Shown: positions 10,131-24,100, counted from the first letter of the stretch. The stretch is 64,000 nucleotides of DNA from Nephrocerus scutellatus (GCA_947095585.1 OX352761.1:38217260-38281259); one strand, 5' to 3'. Translations and numbers: made by a program. Notes: generated from the sequence alone by a model not told the origin.

Positions 10131-12074
10131 AGTAAGCAGTCTTTGATTAAACAGTGTCTTTTTTGAGTAAGCAGTGTCTTTTGTTGATTAAGCAGTCTTT
10201 TGTTGATTAAGCAGTCTTTGATTAAGCAGTGCCTTTTTTGAGTAAGCAGTGTCTTTGATTAAGCAGCGTCTTTTTTGAGTTAGCAGTGTCTTTTGTTGAG
10301 TAAGCAGTGTCTTTGATTAAGCAGCGTCTTTCTTGATTAAGCAGTGTCTTTTGTTGAGTAAGCAGTGTCTTTTGTTGATTAAGCAGTGTCTTTTTTGAGT
10401 AATCATTGTCGTTTGTTGAGTAAGCAGTGTCTTTTGTTGAGTAAGCAGTCTTTGATTAAGCAGTGTCTTTTTTGAGTAAGCAGTGTCTTTTGTTGATTAA
10501 GCAGACTTTGAGCAAGCAGTGTCTTTTGTTGATTAAGCAGTATTTTATTAAGCAGTGTCTTTTTTGAGTAAGCAGTGACTTTTGTTGATTAAGCAGTGTC
10601 TTATTGATGAAGCAGTCTTTGATTAAGCAGTGTCTTTTTTGAGTAAGCAGTGTCTTTTGTTGAGTAAGCAGTCTTTGATTAAGCAGTGTCTTTTGTTGAT
10701 TAAGCAGTCTTTGAGCAAGCAGTGTCTTTTGTTGATTAAGCAGTCTTTGATTAAGCAGTCTTTGATTAAGCAGTGTCTTTTTTGAGTAAGCAGTGAATTT
10801 TGTTGATTAAGCAGTGTCTTATTGATGAAGCAGTCTTTGATTAAGCAGTGTCTTTTTTGAGTAAGCAGTGTCTTTTGTTGAGTAAGCAGTCTTTGATTAA
10901 GCAGTGTCTTTTTTGAGTAAGCAGTGTCTTTTGTTGATTAAGCAGTCTTTTGTTGATTAAGCAGTCTTTGATTAAGCAGTGCTTTTGTTGATTAAGCAGT
11001 GTCTTTTTGAGTAAGCAGTGTCTTTTGTTGATTAAGCAGTCTTTGATTAAGCAGTGTCTTTTTTGAGGAAGCAGTGTCTTTTTTGAGGAAGCAGTGTCTT
11101 TTGTTGATTAAGCAGTCTTTGATTAAACAGTTTCTTTTGTTGATTAAGCAGTCTTTGATTAAGCAGTGTCTTTTTTGACTAAGCAGTGACTTTTTTGAGT
11201 AATCATTGTCGTTTGTTGAGTAAGCAGTCTTTGATTAAACAGTGTCTTTTTTGAGTAAGCAGTGTCTTTTGTTGATTAAGCAGTCTTTTGTTGATTAAGC
11301 AGTCTTTGATTAAGCAGTGCCTTTTTTGAGTAAGCAGTGTCTTTGATTAAGCAGCGTCTTTTTTGAGTTAGCAGTGTCTTTTGTTGAGTAAGCAGTGTCT
11401 TTGATTAAGCAGCGTCTTTCTTGATTAAGCAGTGTCTTTTGTTGAGTAAGCAGTGTCTTTTGTTGATTAAGCAGTGTCTTTTTTGAGTAATCATTGTCGT
11501 TTGTTGAGTAAGCAGTGTCTTTTGTTGAGTAAGCAGTCTTTGATTAAGCAGTGTCTTTTTTGAGTAAGCAGTGTCTTTTGTTGATTAAGCAGACTTTGAG
11601 CAAGCAGTGTCTTTTGTTGATTAAGCAGTATTTGATTAAGCAGTGTCTTTTTTGAGTAAGCAGTGACTTTTGTTGATTAAGCAGTGTCTTATTGATGAAG
11701 CAGTCTTTGATTAAGCAGTGTCTTTTTTGAGTAAGCAGTGTCTTTTGTTGAGTAAGCAGTCTTTGATTAAGCAGTGTCTTTTGTTGATTAAGCAGTCTTT
11801 GAGCAAGCAGTGTCTTTTGTTGATTAAGCAGTCTTTGATTAAGCAGTCTTTGATTAAGCAGTGTCTTTTTTGAGTAAGCAGTGAATTTTGTTGATTAAGC
11901 AGTGTCTTATTGATGAAGCAGTCTTTGATTAAGCAGTGTCTTTTTTGAGTAAGCAGTGTCTTTTGTTGAGTAAGCAGTCTTTGATTAAGCAGTGTCTTTT
12001 TTGAGTAAGCAGTGTCTTTTGTTGATTAAGCAGTCTTTTGTTGATTAAGCAGTCTTTGATTAAGCAGTGCTTTT
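10131..12074. repeat. Tandem duplication with 1088-bp offset in domain A
   Basis: Bases 10131 to about 10986 reappear at 11219 to about 12074, an offset of 1088 bp. Both copies carry the same ordered series of variants (TGCC unit, GAGTTAGCAG, CAGCGTCTTTCTTG, AATCATTGTCG, CAGACTTTGAGCAAG, TGAATTTTG). The one difference I noted is in TATTTTATT at 10541 against TATTTGATT at 11629. About 230 bp between the copies differs, so this is a segmental copy and not a pure tandem unit. Confidence 0.8.
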
Positions 12075-15000
12075 TTTAGTAAGCAGTGTCTTTGATTAAG
12101 CAGCGTCTTGTTTGAGCTAGCAGTGTCTTTGTTGAGTAAGCAGTGTCTTTGATTAAGCAGCGTCTTTCTTGATTAAGCAGTGTCTTTTGTTGATTAAGCA
12201 GTGTGTTTATTGAGTAATCAATTTCGTTTGTTGAGTAAGCAGTGTCTTTTGTTGATTAAGCAGACTTTGTTTAAGCAGTGTCTTTTGTTGAGTAAGCAGT
12301 GTCTTTGATTAAGCATTGTCTTTATATATGTAAGCAGTGTCTTTTGTTGAGTAAGCAGTGTCTTTTGTTGAGTAAGCAAAGTCTTTTGTTGATTAAGCAG
12401 TCTTTATTTAGCAGTGTCTTTTTTGAGTAAGCAGTGACTTTTGTTGATTGAGCAGTGTCTTATTGATGAAGCAGTCTTTGATTAAGCAGTGTCTTTTTTG
12501 AGTAAGCAGTGTCTTTTGTTGAGTAAGCAGTCTTTGATTAAGCAGTGTCTTTTTTGAGTAAGCAGTGTCTTTTGTTGATTAAGCAGTCTTTTGTTGATTA
12601 AGCAGTGTCTTTTTTGAGTAAGCAGTGTCTTTTGTTGATGCAACAGTCTTTGATTGAACAGTGTCTTTTGTTGATTAAGCAGTCTTTGATTAAACAGTGT
12701 CTTTTTTGAGTAAGCAGTGTCTTTTGTTGAGTAAGCAGTATTTGATTAAGCAGTGTCTTTTTTTGAGGAAGCAGTGTCTTTTGTTGATTAAGCAGTCTTT
12801 GATTAAACAGTTTCTTTTTTTGATTAAGCAGTCTTTGATTAAGCAGTGTCTTTTTTGACTAAGCAGTGACTTTTGTTGATTTAGCAGTGTCTTGTTGATT
12901 AAGCAGTCTTTGATTAAGCAGTGTCTTTTTTGAGTAAGCAGTGTCTTTTGTTGAGTAAGCAGTGTCTTTTGTTGATTAAGCAGTCTTTGATTAAACAGTT
13001 TCTTTTGTTGATTAAGCAGTCTTTGATTAAGCAGTGTCTTTTTGAGTAAGCAGTGTCTTTTGTTGATTAAGCAGTCTTTGATTAAGCAGTGTCTTTTTTG
13101 AGGAAGCAGTGTCTTTTTTGAGGAAGCAGTGTCTTTTGTTGATTAAGCAGTCTTTGATTAAACAGTTTCTTTTGTTGATTAAGCAGTCTTTGATTAAGCA
13201 GTGTCTTTTTTGACTAAGCAGTGACTTTTGTTGATTTAGCAGTGTCTTGTTGATTAAGCAGTCTTTGATTAAGCAGTGTCTTTTTTGAGTAAGCAGTGTC
13301 TTTTGTTGAGTAAGCAGTCTTTGATTAAGCAGTGTCTTTTTTGAGTAAGCAGTGTCTTTTGTTGATTAAGCAGTATTTTGTTGATTAAGCAGTCTTTGAT
13401 TAAGCAGTGTCTTTTTTGAGTAAGCAGTGTCTTTTGTTGATGCAACAGTCTTTGATTGAACAGTGTCTTTTGTTGATTAAGCAGTCTTTGATTAAGCAGT
13501 GTCTTTTTTGAGTATGCCGTGTCTTTTGTTGAGTAAGCAAAGTCTTTTGTTGATTAAGCAGTCTTTAATCAAGCAGTGTCTTTTGTTGATTAAGCAGTCT
13601 TTGTTTAAGCAGTGTCTTTTTTTTAGTCTTTGATAAAGCAGTGTCTTTTTTGAGTAAGCAGTGTCTTTGATTAAGCAGCGTCTTTTTTGAGTAAGCAGTG
13701 TCTTTTGTTGAGTAAGCAGTGTCTTTGATTAAGCAGCGTCTTTCTTGAGTAAGCAGTGTCTTCTGTTGAGTAAGCAGTGTCTTTTGTTGATTAAGCAGTC
13801 TTTGATTTAACAGTTTCTTTTGTTGATTAAGCAGTGTATTTTTGAGTAAGCAGTGTCTTTTGTTGATTAAGCAGTCTTTGATTAAGCAGTGTCTTTTTTT
13901 GAGGAAGCAGTGTCTTTTGTTGATTTAGCTGTCTTTGATTAAACAGTTCCTTTTGTTGATTAAGCAGTGTCTTTTTTGAGTAAGCAGTGACTTATGTTGA
14001 TTTAGCAGTGTCTTGTTGATTAAGCAGTCTTTGATTAAGCAGTGTCTTTTTTGAGTAAGCAGTGTCTTTTGTTGAGTAAGCAGTCTTTGATTAAGCAGTG
14101 TCTTTTTTGAGTAAGCAGTATCTTTTGTTGATTAAGCAGTCTTTGAGCAAGCAGTGTCTTTTGTTGATTAAGCAGTCTTTAATTAAGCAGTGTTTTTTTT
14201 GAGTAAGCAGTGACTTTTGTTGATTAAGCAGTGTCTTATTGATGAAGCAGTCTTTGATTAAGCAGTGTCTTTTGTTGAGTAAGCAGTCTTTGATTAAGCA
14301 GTGTCTTTTTTGAGTAAGCAGTGTCTTTTGTTGATTAAGCAGTCTTTTGTTGATTAAGCAGTCTTTGATTAAGCAGTGCCTATTTTAGTAAGCAGTGTCT
14401 TTGATTAAGCAGCGTCTTTTTTGAGTTAGCAGTGTCTTTTGTTGAGTAAGCAGTGTCTTTGATTAAGCAGCGTCTTTCTTGATTAAGCAGTGTCTTTTGT
14501 TGAGTAAGCAGTGTCTTTTGTTGATTAAGCCGTGTCTTTTTTGAGTAATCATTTTCGTTTGTTGATTTAGCAGTGTCTTGTTGATTAAGCAGTCTTTGAT
14601 TAAGCAGTGTCTTTTTTGAGTAAGCAGTGTCTTTTGTTGAGTAAGCAGTCTTTGATTAAGCAGTGTCTTTTTTGAGTAAGCAGTGTCTTTTGTTGATTAA
14701 GCAGTATTTTGTTGATTAAGCAGTCTTTGATTAAGCAGTGTCTTTTGTTGATGCAACAGTCTTTGATTGAACAGTGTCTTTTGTTGATTAAGCAGTCTTT
14801 GATTAAGCAGTGTCTTTTTTGAGTATGCCGTGTCTTTTGTTGAGTAAGCAAAGTCTTTTGTTGATTAAGCAGTCTTTAATCAAGCAGTGTCTTTTGTTGA
14901 TTAAGCAGTCTTTGTTTAAGCAGTGTCTTTTTTTTAGTCTTTGATAAAGCAGTGTCTTTTTTGAGTAAGCAGTGTCTTTGATTAAGCAGCGTCTTTTTTG

Positions 15001-18000
15001 AGTAAGCAGTGTCTTTTGTTGAGTAAGCAGTGTCTTTGATTAAGCAGCGTCTTTCTTGAGTAAGCAGTGTCTTCTGTTGAGTAAGCAGTGTCTTTTGTTG
15101 ATTAAGCAGTCTTTGATTTAACAGTTTCTTTTGTTGATTAAGCAGTGTATTTTTGAGTAAGCAGTGTCTTTTGTTGATTAAGCAGTCTTTGATTAAGCAG
15201 TGTCTTTTTTTGAGGAAGCAGTGTCTTTTGTTGATTTAGCTGTCTTTGATTAAACAGTTCCTTTTGTTGATTAAGCAGTGTCTTTTTTGAGTAAGCAGTG
15301 ACTTATGTTGATTTAGCAGTGTCTTGTTGATTAAGCAGTCTTTGATTAAGCAGTGTCTTTTTTGAGTAAGCAGTGTCTTTTGTTGAGTAAGCAGTCTTTG
15401 ATTAAGCAGTGTCTTTTTTGAGTAAGCAGTATCTTTTGTTGATTAAGCAGTCTTTGAGCAAGCAGTGTCTTTTGTTGATTAAGCAGTCTTTAATTAAGCA
15501 GTGTTTTTTTTGAGTAAGCAGTGACTTTTGTTGATTAAGCAGTGTCTTATTGATGAAGCAGTCTTTGATTAAGCAGTGTCTTTTTTGAGTAAGCAGTGTC
15601 TTTTGTTGAGTAAGCAGTCTTTGATTAAGCAGTGTCTTTTTTGAGTAAGCAGTGTCTTTTGTTGATTAAGCAGTCTTTTGTTGATTAAGCAGTCTTTGAT
15701 TAAGCAGTGCCTATTTTAGTAAGCAGTGTCTTTGATTAAGCAGCGTCTTTTTTGAGTTAGCAGTGTCTTTTGTTGAGTAAGCAGTGTCTTTGATTAAGCA
15801 GCGTCTTTCTTGATTAAGCAGTGTCTTTTGTTGAGTAAGCAGTGTCTTTTGTTGATTAAGCCGTGTCTTTTTTGAGTAATCATTTTCGTTTGTTGAGTAA
15901 GCAGTGTCTTTTGTTGATTAAGCAGATTTTGTTTAAGCAGTGTCTTTTGTTGAGTAAGCAGTGTCTTTGATTAAGCATTGTCTTTATATATGTAAGCAGT
16001 GTCTTTTGTTGAGTAAGCAGTGTCTTCTGTTGAGTAAGCAGTGTCTTTTGTTGATTAAGCAGTCTTTGATTTAACAGTTTCTTTTGTTGATTAAGCAGTG
16101 TATTTTTGAGTAAGCAGTGTCTTTTGTTGATTAAGCAGTCTTTGATTAAGCAGTGTCTTTTTTTGAGGAAGCAGTGTCTTTTGTTGATTTAGCAGTCTTT
16201 GATTAAACAGTTCCTTTTGTTGATTAAGCAGTGTCTTTTTTGAGTAAGCAGTGACTTATGTTGATTTAGCAGTGTCTTGTTGATTAAGCAGTCTTTGATT
16301 AAGCAGTCTTTGATTAAGCAGTGTCTTTTTTGAGTAAGCAGTGTCTTTTGTTGAGTAAGCAGTCTTTGATTAAGCAGTGTCTTTTTTGAGTAAGCAGTAT
16401 CTTTTGTTGATTAAGCAGTCTTTGAGCAAGCAGTGTCTTTTGTTGATTAAGCAGTGTCTTATTGATGAAGCAGTCTTTGATTAAGCAGTGTCTTTTTTGA
16501 GTAAGCAGTGTCTTTTGTTGAGTAAGCAGTCTTTGATTAAGCAGTGTCTTTTTTTGAGGAAGCAGTGTCTTTTGTTGATTTAGCAGTCTTTGATTAAACA
16601 GTTCCTTTTGTTGATTAAGCAGTGTCTTTTTTGAGTAAGCAGTGACTTATGTTGATTTAGCAGTGTCTTGTTGATTAAGCAGTATTTGATTAAGCAGTCT
16701 TTGATTAAGCAGTGTCTTTTTTGAGTAAGCAGTGTCTTTTGTTGAGTAAGCAGTCTTTGATTAAGCAGTGTCTTTTTTGAGTAAGCAGTATCTTTTGTTG
16801 ATTAAGCAGTCTTTGAGCAAGCAGTGTCTTTTGTTGATTAAGCAGTGTCTTATTGATGAAGCAGTCTTTGATTAAGCAGTGTTTTTTTTGAGTAAGCAGT
16901 GACTTTTGTTGATTAAGCAGTGTCTTATTGATGAAGCAGTCTTTGATTAAGCAGTGTCTTTTTTGAGTAAGCAGTGTCTTTTGTTGAGTAAGCAGTCTTT
17001 GATTAAGCAGTGTATTTTTTGAGTAAGCAGTGTCTTTTGTTGATTAAGCAGTCTTTGATTAAGCAGTGCCTATTTTAGTAAGCAGTGTCTTTGATTAAGC
17101 AGCGTCTTTTTTGAGTTAGCAGTGTCTTTTGTTGAGTAAGCAGTGTCTTTGATTAAGCAGCGTCTTTCTTGATTAAGCAGTGTCTTTTGTTGAGTAAGCA
17201 GTGTCTTTTGTTGATTAAGCAGTCTTTGATTAAGCAGTGCCTATTTTAGTAAGCAGTGTCTTTGATTAAGCAGCGTCTTTTTTGAGTTAGCAGTGTCTTT
17301 TGTTGAGTAAGCAGTGTCTTTGATTAAGCAGCGTCTTTCTTGATTAAGCAGCGTCTTTTTTGAGTAATCATTTTCGTTTGTTGAGTAAGCAGTGTCTTTT
17401 GTTGATTAAGCAGACTTTGTTTAAGCAGTGTCTTTTGTTGAGTAAGCAGTCTTTGATTAAGCAGTGTCTTTTTTGAGTAAGCAGTGTCTTTTGTTGATTA
17501 AGCAGTCTTTTGTTGATTAAGCAGTCTTTGATTAAGCAGTGTCTTTTTTGAGTAAGCAGTGTCTTTTGTTGATGCAACAGTCTTTAATTGAACATTGTCT
17601 TTTGTTGATTAAGTAGTCTTTGATTAAGCAGTGTCTTTTTTGAGTAAGCAGTGTCTTTTGTTGAGTAAGTAAAGTCTTTTGTTGATTAAGCAGTCTTTAA
17701 TTAAGCAGTGTCTTTTGTTGATTAAACAGTCTTTGTTTAAGCATTGTCTTTTTTTTTAGTCTTTGATAAAGCAGTGTCTTTTTTTAGTAAGCAGTGTCTT
17801 TGATTAAGCAGCGTCTTTTTTGAGTAAGCAGTGTCTTTTGTTGAGTAAGCAGTATCTTTTGTTGATTAAGCAGTCTTTGATTAAACAGTTTCTTTTGTTG
17901 ATTAAGCAGTCTTTGATTAAGCAGTGTCTTTTTGAGTAAGCAGTGTCTTTTGTTGATTAAGCAGTCTTTGATTAAGCAGTGTCTTTTTTTGAGGACACAG

Positions 18001-21000
18001 TGTCTTTTGTTGATTAAGCAGTCTTTGATTAAACAGTTTCTTTTGTTGATTAAGCAGTCTTTGATTAAGAAGTGTCTTTTTTGAGACAGCAGTGACTTTT
18101 GTTGATTTAGCAGTGTCTTGTTGATTAAGCAGTCTTTGATTAAGCAGTGTCTTTTTTGAGTAAGCAGTGTCTTTTGTTGATTAAGCAGTCTTTGATTAAG
18201 CAGTGTCTTTTTTGAGTAAGCAGTGTCTTTTGTTGAGTTAGCAGTGTCTTTTGTTGATTAAGCAGTCTTTGATTAAACAGTTTCTTTTGTTGAGTAAGCA
18301 GTCTTTGATTAAGCAGTGTCTTTTTGAGTAAGCAGTGTCTTTTGTTGATTAAGCAGTCTTTGATTAAGCAGTGTCTTTTTTTGAGGAAACAGTGTCTTTT
18401 GTTGATTAAGCAGTCTTTGATTAAACAGTTTCTTTTGTTGATTAAGCAGTCTTTGATTAAGCAGTGTCTTTTTTGAGACAGCAGTGACTTTTGTTGAGTA
18501 AGCAGTCTTTGATTAAACAGTGTCTTTTTTGAGTAAGCAGTGTCTTTTGTTGATTAAGCAGTCTTTTGTTGATTAAGCAGTCTTTGATTAAGCAGTGTCT
18601 TTTTTGAGACAGCAGTGACTTTTGTTGAGTAAGCAGTCTTTGATTAAACAGTGTCTTTTTTGAGTAAGCAGTGTCTTTTGTTGATTAAGCAGTCTTTTGT
18701 TGATTAAGCAGTCTTTGATTAAGCAGTGCCTTTTTTGAGTAAGTAGTGTCTTTGATTAAGCAGCGTCTTTCTTGATTAAGCAGTGTCTTTTGTTGAGTAA
18801 GCAGTGTCTTTTGTTGATTAAGCAGTGTCTTTTTTGAGTAATCATTGTCGTTTGTTGAGTAAGCAGTCTTTGATTAAGCAGTGTCTTTTTTGAGTAAGCA
18901 GTGTCTTTTGTTGATTAAGCAGACTTTGAGCAAGCAGTGTCTTTTGTTGATTAAGCAGTATTTGATTAAGCAGTGTCTTTTTTGAGTAAGCAGTGACTTT
19001 TGTTGATTAAGCAGTGTCTTATTGATGAAGCAGTCTTTGATTAAGCAGTGTCTTTTTTGAGTAAGCAGTGTCTTTTGTTGAGTAAGCAGTCTTTGATTAA
19101 ACAGTGTCTTTTTTGAGTAAGCAGTGTCTTTTGTTGATTAAGCAAAGTCTTTTGTTGATTAAGCAGTCTTTAATTAAGCAGTGTCTTTTGTTGATTAAGC
19201 AGTCTTTTTTTAAGCAGTGTCTTTTTTTTAGTCTTTGATAAAGCAGTGTCTTTTTTGAGTAAGCAGTGTCTTTGATTAAGCAGCGTCTTTTTTGAGTAAG
19301 CAGTGTCTTTTGTTGAGTAAGCAGTGTCTTTGATTAAGCAGCGTCTTTCTTGAGTAAGCAGTGTCTTCTGTTGAGTAAGCAGTGTCTTTTGTTGATTAAG
19401 CAGTCTTTGATTAAACAGTTTCTTTTGTTGATTAAGCAGTCTTTGATTAAGCAGTGTCTTTTTGAGTAAGCAGTGTCTTTTGATGATTAAGCAGTCTTTG
19501 ATTAAGCAGTGTCTTTTTTGAGTAAGCAGTGACTTTTGTTGATTTAGCACTGTCTTGTTGATTAAGCAGTCTTTGATTAAGCAGTGTCTTTTTTGAGTAA
19601 GCAGTGTCTTCTGTTGAGTAAGCAGTGTCTTTTGTTGATTAAGCAGTCTTTGATTAAACAGTTTCTTTTGTTGATTAAGCAGTCTTTGTTTAAGCAGTGT
19701 CTTTTTGAGGAAGCAGTGTCTTTTGTTGATTAAGCAGTCTTTGATTAAACAGTTTCTTTTGTTGATTAAGCAGTCTTTGATTAAGCAGTGTCTTTTTTGA
19801 GTAAGCAGTGACTTTTGTTGATTTAGCAGTGTCTTGTTGATTAAGCAGTCTTTGATTAAGCAGTGTCTTTTTTGAGACAGCAGTGACTTTTGTTGAGTAA
19901 GCAGTCTTTGATTAAACAGTGTCTTTTTTGAGTAAGCAGTGTCTTTTGTTGATTAAGCAGTCTTTTGTTGATTAAGCAGTCTTTGATTAAGCAGTGTCTT
20001 TTTTGAGACAGCAGTGACTTTTGTTGAGTAAGCAGTCTTTGATTAAACAGTGTCTTTTTTGAGTAAGCAGTGTCTTTTGTTGATTAAGCAGTCTTTTGTT
20101 GATTAAGCAGTCTTTGATTAAGCAGTGCCTTTTTTGAGTAAGCAGTGTCTTTGATTAAGCAGCGTCTTTCTTGATTAAGCAGTGTCTTTTGTTGAGTAAG
20201 CAGTGTCTTTTGTTGATTAAGCAGTGTCTTTTTTGAGTAATCATTGTCGTTTGTTGAGTAAGCAGTGTCTTTTGTTGAGTAAGCAGTCTTTGATTAAGCA
20301 GTGTCTTTTTTGAGTAAGCAGTGTCTTTTGTTGATTAAGCAGACTTTGAGCAAGCAGTGTCTTTTGTTGATTAAGCAGTATTTGATTAAGCAGTGTCTTT
20401 TTTGAGTAAGCAGTGACTTTTGTTGATTAAGCAGTGTCTTATTGATGAAGCAGTCTTTGATTAAGCAGTGTCTTTTGTTGAGTAAGCAGTCTTTGATTAA
20501 ACAGTGTCTTTTTTGAGTAAGCAGTGTCTTTTGTTGATTAAGCAAAGTCTTTTGTTGATTAAGCAGTCTTTAATTAAGCAGTGTCTTTTGTTGATTAAGC
20601 AGTCTTTTTTTAAGCAGTGTCTTTTTTTTAGTCTTTGATAAAGCAGTGTCTTCTTTGAGTAAGCAGTGTCTTTGATTAAGCAGCGTCTTTTTTGAGTAAG
20701 CAGTGTCTTTTGTTGAGTAAGCAGTGTCTTTGATTAAGCAGCGTCTTTCTTGAGTAAGCAGTGTCTTCTGTTGAGTAAGCAGTGTCTTTTGTTGATTAAG
20801 CAGTCTTTGATTAAGCAGTGTCTTTTTGAGTAAGCAGTGTCTTTTGATGATTAAGCAGTCTTTGATTAAGCAGTGTCTTTTTTGAGTAAGCAGTGACTTT
20901 TGTTGATTTAGCACTGTCTTGTTGATTAAGCAGTCTTTGATTAAGCAGTGTCTTTTTTGAGTAAGCAGTGTCTTCTGTTGAGTAAGCAGTGTCTTTTGTT

Positions 21001-24000
21001 GATTAAGCAGTCTTTGATTAAACAGTTTCTTTTGTTGATTAAGCAGTCTTTGTTTAAGCAGTGTCTTTTTGAGGAAGCAGTGTCTTTTGTTGATTAAGCA
21101 GTCTTTGATTAAACAGTTTCTTTTGTTGATTAAGCAGTCTTTGATTAAGCAGTGTCTTTTTTGAGTAAGCAGTGACTTTTGTTGATTTAGCAGTGTCTTG
21201 TTGATTAAGCAGTCTTTGATTAAGCAGAGTCTTTTTTGAGTAAGCAGTGTCTTTTGTTGATTAAGCAGTCTTTGAGCAAGCAGTGTCTTTTGTTGATTAA
21301 GCAGTCTTTGATTAAGCAGTGTCTTTTTTGAGTAAGCAGTGACTTTTGTTGATTAAGCAGTGTCTTATTGATGAAGCAGTCTTTGATTAAGCAGTGTCTT
21401 TTTTGAGTAAGCAGTGTCTTTTGTTGAGTAAGCAGTCTTTGATTAAACAGTGTCTTTTTTGAGTAAGCAGTGTCTTTTGTTGATTAAGCAGTCTTTTGTT
21501 GATTAAGCAGTCTTTTGTTGATTAAGCAGTCTTTGATTAAGCAGTGCTTTTTTTAGTAAGCAGTGTCTTTGATTAAGCAGCGTCTTTTTTGAGTTAGCAG
21601 TGTCATTGTTGAGTAAGCAGTGTCTTTGATTAAGCAGCGTCTTTCTTGATTAAGCAGTGTCTTTTGTTGATTAAGCAGTGTGTTTATTGAGTAATCAATT
21701 TCGTTTGTTGAGTAAGCAGTGTCTTTTGTTGATTAAGCAGACTTTGTTTAAGCAGTGTCTTTTGTTGAGTAAGCAGTGTCTTTGATTAAGCATTGTCTTT
21801 ATATATGTAAGCAGTGTCTTTTGTTGAGTAAGCAGTGTCTTTTGTTGAGTAAGCAAAGTCTTTTGTTGATTAAGCAGTCTTTATTTAGCAGTGTCTTTTT
21901 TGAGTAAGCAGTGACTTTTGTTGATTGAGCAGTGTCTTATTGATGAAGCAGTCTTTGATTAAGCAGTGTCTTTTTTGAGTAAGCAGTGTCTTTTGTTGAG
22001 TAAGCAGTCTTTGATTAAGCAGTGTCTTTTTTGAGTAAGCAGTGTCTTTTGTTGATTAAGCAGTCTTTTGTTTATTAAGCAGTGTCTTTTTTGAGTAAGC
22101 AGTGTCTTTTGTTGATGCAACAGTCTTTGATTGAACAGTGTCTTTTGTTGATTAAGCAGTCTTTGATTAAGCAGTGTCTTTTTTGAGTAAGCAGTGTCTT
22201 TTGTTGAGTAAGCAGTATTTGATTAAGCAGTGTCTTTTTTTGAGGAAGCAGTGTCTTTTGTTGATTAAGCAGTCTTTGATTAAACAGTTTCTTTTTTTGA
22301 TTAAGCAGTCTTTGATTAAGCAGTGTCTTTTTTGACTAAGCAGTGACTTTTGTTGATTTAGCAGTGTCTTGTTGATTAAGCAGTCTTTGATTAAGCAGTG
22401 TCTTTTTTGAGTAAGCAGTGTCTTTTGTTGAGTAAGCAGTGTCTTTTGTTGAGTAAGCAGTGTCTTTGATTAAGCAGCGTCTTTCTTGAGTAAGCAGTGT
22501 CTTCTGTTGAGTATCTTTTGTTGATTAAGCAGTCTTTGATTAAACAGTTTCTTTTGTTGATTAAGCAGTCTTTGATTAAGCAGTGTCTTTTTGAGTAAGC
22601 AGTGTCTTTTGTTGATTAAGCAGTCTTTGATTAAGCAGTGTCTTTTTTGAGGAAGCAGTGTCTTTTTTGAGGAAGCAGTGTCTTTTGTTGATTAAGCAGT
22701 CTTTGATTAAACAGTTTCTTTTGTTGATTAAGCAGTCTTTGATTAAGCAGTGTCTTTTTTGACTAAGCAGTGACTTTTGTTGATTTAGCAGTGTCTTGTT
22801 GATTAAGCAGTCTTTGATTAAGCAGTGTCTTTTTTGAGTAAGCAGTGTCTTTTGTTGAGTAAGCAGTCTTTGATTAAGCAGTGTCTTTTTTGAGTAAGCA
22901 GTGTCTTTTGTTGATTAAGCAGTATTTTGTTGATTAAGCAGTCTTTGATTAAGCAGTGTCTTTTTTGAGTAAGCAGTGTCTTTTGTTGATGCAAGAGTCT
23001 TTGATTGAACAGTGTCTTTTGTTGATTAAGCAGTCTTTGATTAAGCAGTGTCTTTTTTGAGTATGCAGTGTCTTTTGTTGAGTAAGCAAAGTCTTTTGTT
23101 GATTAAGCAGTCTTTAATCAAGCAGTGTCTTTTGTTGATTAAGCAGTCTTTGTTTAAGCAGTGTCTTTTTTTTAGTCTTTGATAAAGCAGTGACTTTTTT
23201 GAGTAAGCAGTGTCTTTGATTAAGCAGCGTCTTTTTTGAGTAAGCAGTGTCTTTTGTTGAGTAAGCAGTGTCTTTGATTAAGCAGCGTCTTTCTTGAGTA
23301 AGCAGTGTCTTCTGTTGAGTAAGCAGTGTCTTTTGTTGATTAAGCAGTCTTTGATTTAACAGTTTCTTTTGTTGATTAAGCAGTGTATTTTTGAGTAAGC
23401 AGTGTCTTTTGTTGATTAAGCAGTCTTTGATTAAGCAGTGTCTTTTTTTGAGGAAGCAGTGTCTTTTGTTGATTTAGCTGTCTTTGATTAAACAGTTCCT
23501 TTTGTTGATTAAGCAGTGTCTTTTTTGAGTAAGCAGTGACTTATGTTGATTTAGCAGTGTCTTGTTGATTAAGCAGTCTTTGATTAAGCAGTGTCTTTTT
23601 TGAGTAAGCAGTGTCTTTTGTTGAGTAAGCAGTCTTTGATTAAGCAGTGTCTTTTTTGAGTAAGCAGTATCTTTTGTTGATTAAGCAGTCTTTGAGCAAG
23701 CAGTGTCTTTTGTTGATTAAGCAGTCTTTAATTAAGCAGTGTTTTTTTTGAGTAAGCAGTGACTTTTGTTGATTAAGCAGTGTCTTATTGATGAAGCAGT
23801 CTTTGATTAAGCAGTGTCTTTTTTGAGTAAGCCGTGTCTTTTGTTGAGTAAGCAGTCTTTGATTAAGCAGTGTCTTTTTTGAGTAAGCAGTGTCTTTTGT
23901 TGATTAAGCAGTCTTTTGTTGATTAAGCAGTCTTTGATTAAGCAGTGCCTATTTTAGTAAGCAGTGTCTTTGATTAAGCAGCGTCTTTTTTGAGTTAGCA

Positions 24001-24100
24001 GTGTCTTTTGTTGAGTAAGCAGTGTCTTTGATTAAGCAGCGTCTTTCTTGATTAAGCAGTGTCTTTTGTTGAGTAAGCAGTGTCTTTTGTTGATTAAGCC
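12067..24100. repeat. Large duplication, offset about 9.5 kb, within domain A
   Basis: The segment starting with the TGCTTTTTTTAG unit at 12067 reappears at 21544. The TATATATG marker follows at 12321 and 21798, the same 9477-bp offset in both cases. Further on, a GAGTATGC unit at about 13511 matches one at about 23060. The offset has grown by about 72 bp because the second copy has extra units near 22441-22512 (CAGCGTCTTTCTTGAG and CTTCTGTTGAG forms). The similarity continues to roughly 14.5 and 24.1 kb. A shorter relative of the same block starts at 5361. Confidence 0.65.
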
